Below the pieces are notes generated by a model. It saw nothing but the letters and a program-made list of their open reading frames with translations, did not search any database and was not told the origin of the DNA. From assembly GCA_014695345.1 (NCBI GenBank), contig JACJOC010000077.1, positions 124,001 through 188,000 on the forward strand: a stretch of 64,000 nucleotides of DNA, in the 5' to 3' direction. The translations under genes and the position numbers were made by a program. Position 1 is the stretch's first letter. Every line of letters starts with the position of its first letter. Source of the stretch: Cyanobacteria bacterium FACHB-471. Its GTDB lineage: Bacteria; Cyanobacteriota; Cyanobacteriia; Elainellales; Elainellaceae. This document shows positions 61,523-64,000 of this stretch, one piece after another.

Positions 61523-64000
61523 TTACTCAATTCCCTCAATCCGATCTTCGACTTCCTGGTAAAGTTCGCGCAATAGGTTGAGGTTGTTTTCGCTGGTTTC
61601 CCAATAGCCGCGACCGTTGACTTCCAACAGCGTCGTGACAATCTTGCGGAAGGAGTGAGGGTTGAGGTTCATTAGCCGCTTTCGCATTTCCTCATCCTGG
61701 ATAAACGTCGCGTTGGTGTCTTCGTAAATCCAGTTATCGACAGCTCCAGCGGTGGCTGACCAGCCCATGGTGTTCACCAGTCGCTTTGATAGCTCCCGCA
61801 CGCCTTCATAGCCGTGATTCAGCATTCCCTCGTACCATTTGGGGTTGAGCAATTTGGTACGGGCATCGAGCCGCACGGTTTCGGATAGAGTGCGAACCTG
61901 AGCGTTGGCGGTGGTGGTGTCCGCAATGTAAGAAGCGGGTGTCGTACCGTCGCCGCGCAGGCTTGACACAACCTTGGTGGGGTCAGAGTCAAAGTAGTGG
62001 GAGACGTCGGTAAGCGAAATCTCAGAGGAGTCGAGGTTTTGGAAGGTGACATCGACCGTTTTCAACGCCGTCTCGAAGATTTCCCGCGACTGATCCATCA
62101 TGCCAGGGTTGTCGGAGTTAAAGGCGAAGGATTTCCGCGCCAGGTACATATCCTGAAGCTCGGACTCGCTTTCCCAGGTGCTATTCTCCACAGCCAGATT
62201 GACGTTTGCCGCGTAGGAACCGGAGGCGTTGGAGAAGACGCGGGTAGCTGCCTGTCTCAGGTTAATTCCCAGGTCGTCGGCTTGCTTCAGTGCGTGTTTG
62301 CGGACGAAGTTCATCTCCAAGGGTTCGTCTGCTTCGGCGGCCATTTTGACGGCGCGATCGAGCAAATTCATTTGGTTGATGAACAGGTCACGGAATACGC
62401 CGGAGCAGTTCACGACTACGTCAACACGGGGGCGCTTGAGTTCCGACAGGGGAATTAGCTCTAGTTTGTTCACCCGTCCCAGCGAGTCGGGCACGGGGCG
62501 AACGCCCAGCAGCAGCATTACCTGTGCCAGAGATTCACCGTAGGTTTTGATGTTGTCCGTACCCCAAAGAACGAAGGCGATCGTTTCGGGATAGCGTCCG
62601 CCATTCTCAGATTTCTGCCGGGCTAAGAGGCGATCGACCACAATTTGCGCTGCCTGAACGGCCGCTGTGGTGGGAATCGACTGGGGATCGAGGGCGTGAA
62701 TATTCTTGCCAGTGGGCAGCACATCCGGGTTACGAATCGGGTCGCCGCCCGGTCCAGGTAGCACATATTCGCCTTCTAACGCTTGAAGCAGTGCTCCCAG
62801 TTCGTTATCAGCCACAATTTGCTTGAGGCAAAATTCCAGATATTCAAACAGCGGCTTGATTGCTTCAGGATCAACCTTGGGATAGCCTGACTCTTGCAGT
62901 GACTCGATCCAGGGTACCTTTTTGCCCATGTTGAAGAAGTTGAGCTTGGCGACTCTGGACACGCGCCCATCTGCGTCGATCTGCTCTTTCACCAGGGATG
63001 CGACTGCGATTCGGGTTGCCTGGTTAATGTCATAGAGCAACTGCACGTCTTCCAAAACGCCGCGATCGCTCTTCTTGTAAATGTCATCCAGATCACGCCC
63101 AATGCTGTTGGCAATAATCCGAGGCAGTCCGAGAATGTCGTCTTCGGGGCGATCGAGGCTGGCGATGTTAACCAGGGTGGCGATCGCCTCTTCAGCCGTG
63201 GGCGGTTTGCCAATGACGTGTAGACCGCAGGGCAACAGCCGCGACTCGATCTCCATTAGCCGAATGTAGACCTTGCCGACCAGCGTATCCCGTTCCTCTG
63301 AAGTCAGGTCTTTTGCGTCTTGCTCTGGCAGATCAATGTCCTTGTCCAGATTGACGATGCGGCACTTGTCTACGATCGCATTCACAATCGGAACGCCGCG
63401 TCCCGTGTCCTTCAGCGTTTGGTAGGAGGCAATCAGCTCGCTCAGTTCCTTCAAGCCCTTGTATAACCCAGCATTTTCAGCCGGAGGCGTGAGATAGCTG
63501 ATCGTCTCGGCATAGCTGCGTCGCTTGGCGATCGTTGCTTCAGAAGGGTTATTCGCCGCGTAGTAATAGAGATTGGGGATCGTGCCAATCAAGCTATCGG
63601 GGTAGCATTCGCCCGACATCCCCATTTGCTTGCCGGGCATGAATTCTAGAGAACCGTGGGTGCCGAAGTGCAGCACTGCATCTGCTTTCCAGATGTGTTC
63701 TAGGTAGGTGTAGTAGGCTGCGAATCCGTGATGGGGGCTAGCAGAGCGGGAGAACAACAGCCGCATCGGGTCGCCCTCATAGCCAAAGGTGGGCTGAATG
63801 CCGATGAATACGTTGCCGAACTGCTTCCCGTAAACCAGCAAATCCTGTCCGTCTGTGTTCAGATGTCCAGGAGGTGGGCCCCAGGATTCGTGCAGTCGCT
63901 CAGAGTAGGGCGTCAGGGTTTCATATTCTGGCACGGACATGCGGTAAGCAACATTCAGTTCAGGGCTGCTGTACTGCGCCTGCGCGTCGTGAATTACAGC
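61523..64000 (-). CDS. chlH: Magnesium chelatase H subunit (3' part, runs off the window)
   Basis: Large porphyrin-binding subunit of the ChlHID complex, which inserts Mg2+ into protoporphyrin IX at the branch to chlorophyll. The visible 825 residues are the C-terminal two thirds of a protein of about 1330 residues. The frame is open to base 64000, so the gene starts outside; the Met at 63940 is internal. Characteristic text includes [40 protein letters not shown] and [21 protein letters not shown] of CobN/ChlH-type metallochelatases. The terminator at 61443-61473 follows the stop. Confidence 0.95.
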   Translation of the reverse strand, partial: AVIHDAQAQYSSPELNVAYRMSVPEYETLTPYSERLHESWGPPPGHLNTDGQDLLVYGKQFGNVFIGIQPTFGYEGDPMRLLFSRSASPHHGFAAYYTYLEHIWKADAVLHFGTHGSLEFMPGKQMGMSGECYPDSLIGTIPNLYYYAANNPSEATIAKRRSYAETISYLTPPAENAGLYKGLKELSELIASYQTLKDTGRGVPIVNAIVDKCRIVNLDKDIDLPEQDAKDLTSEERDTLVGKVYIRLMEIESRLLPCGLHVIGKPPTAEEAIATLVNIASLDRPEDDILGLPRIIANSIGRDLDDIYKKSDRGVLEDVQLLYDINQATRIAVASLVKEQIDADGRVSRVAKLNFFNMGKKVPWIESLQESGYPKVDPEAIKPLFEYLEFCLKQIVADNELGALLQALEGEYVLPGPGGDPIRNPDVLPTGKNIHALDPQSIPTTAAVQAAQIVVDRLLARQKSENGGRYPETIAFVLWGTDNIKTYGESLAQVMLLLGVRPVPDSLGRVNKLELIPLSELKRPRVDVVVNCSGVFRDLFINQMNLLDRAVKMAAEADEPLEMNFVRKHALKQADDLGINLRQAATRVFSNASGSYAANVNLAVENSTWESESELQDMYLARKSFAFNSDNPGMMDQSREIFETALKTVDVTFQNLDSSEISLTDVSHYFDSDPTKVVSSLRGDGTTPASYIADTTTANAQVRTLSETVRLDARTKLLNPKWYEGMLNHGYEGVRELSKRLVNTMGWSATAGAVDNWIYEDTNATFIQDEEMRKRLMNLNPHSFRKIVTTLLEVNGRGYWETSENNLNLLRELYQEVEDRIEGIE

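Overview
The window is chromosomal DNA from a cyanobacterium. HIP1 octamers (GCGATCGC and one-base variants) are scattered through most genes and spacers. Other markers are magnesium chelatase ChlH, the photosystem I assembly TPR protein Ycf37, MenD of phylloquinone synthesis, cyanobacterial-type GlgC, a GH100 neutral invertase, and a LexA with a cyanobacterial-type LexA box. Base composition is mixed and there is a large accessory gene load, which would fit a filamentous Leptolyngbya/Oscillatoria-like genome. That placement is inference.

Layout. 0-10 kb: a partial HTH/AAA-like STAND-type ATPase, then clpB, a Uma2 nuclease, a neutral invertase and a large GAF sensor with a degenerate kinase domain, all on the minus strand. 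10-17 kb: plus-strand housekeeping genes pyrD, glgC, a P-loop kinase, a J-domain protein and an amino-acid-type ABC binding lipoprotein. 17-24.7 kb: an accessory block with a secreted Gly/Ser-rich protein and an NfeD-like protein, a small orphan protein behind a strong promoter, a divergent NB-ARC/WD40 STAND receptor coupled to a GT4 glycosyltransferase, a DUF6888/DUF6887 pair and an orphan Trypco1-type protein. 24.9-36 kb: amidase, ilvC, an SH3 protein, lexA, an EamA transporter, ycf37, an ABC binding protein, rpmI-rplT, rhomboid, an LpxB-like protein and recQ. 37-47 kb: menD, a 1435-residue membrane protein, a pentapeptide-repeat protein, a GIY-YIG protein and a class 3 lipase. 47-53 kb: a DUF6220 protein, a degraded devA-like fragment, pirin with a partner, the copper set copZ-copA-cupredoxin, and arfB. 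53-56 kb: an AT-rich GT-C-like membrane protein, probably acquired. 56-64 kb: leuC-type dehydratase, a DUF433/PIN-like toxin-antitoxin pair, bestrophin, a B12-binding radical SAM protein and the 3' part of chlH.

How it fits together. Most genes are single units or short operons bounded by clear hairpin terminators (8 recorded). Regulatory DNA can be read in several places: a LexA box at the lexA promoter, a MerR-type promoter with a 20-bp spacer in front of copZ, a 20-bp palindrome before pirin, and a divergent control region with TTATCAA motifs before the STAND gene. Two families of palindromic intergenic repeats are each present in two copies. No tRNA, rRNA, CRISPR array, transposase or replication origin was recognised.

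The best candidate for an undescribed system is the 17-24.7 kb block centred on the STAND-GT4 pair. Several of its parts belong to families found in bacterial conflict systems, but a single functional unit is inference.
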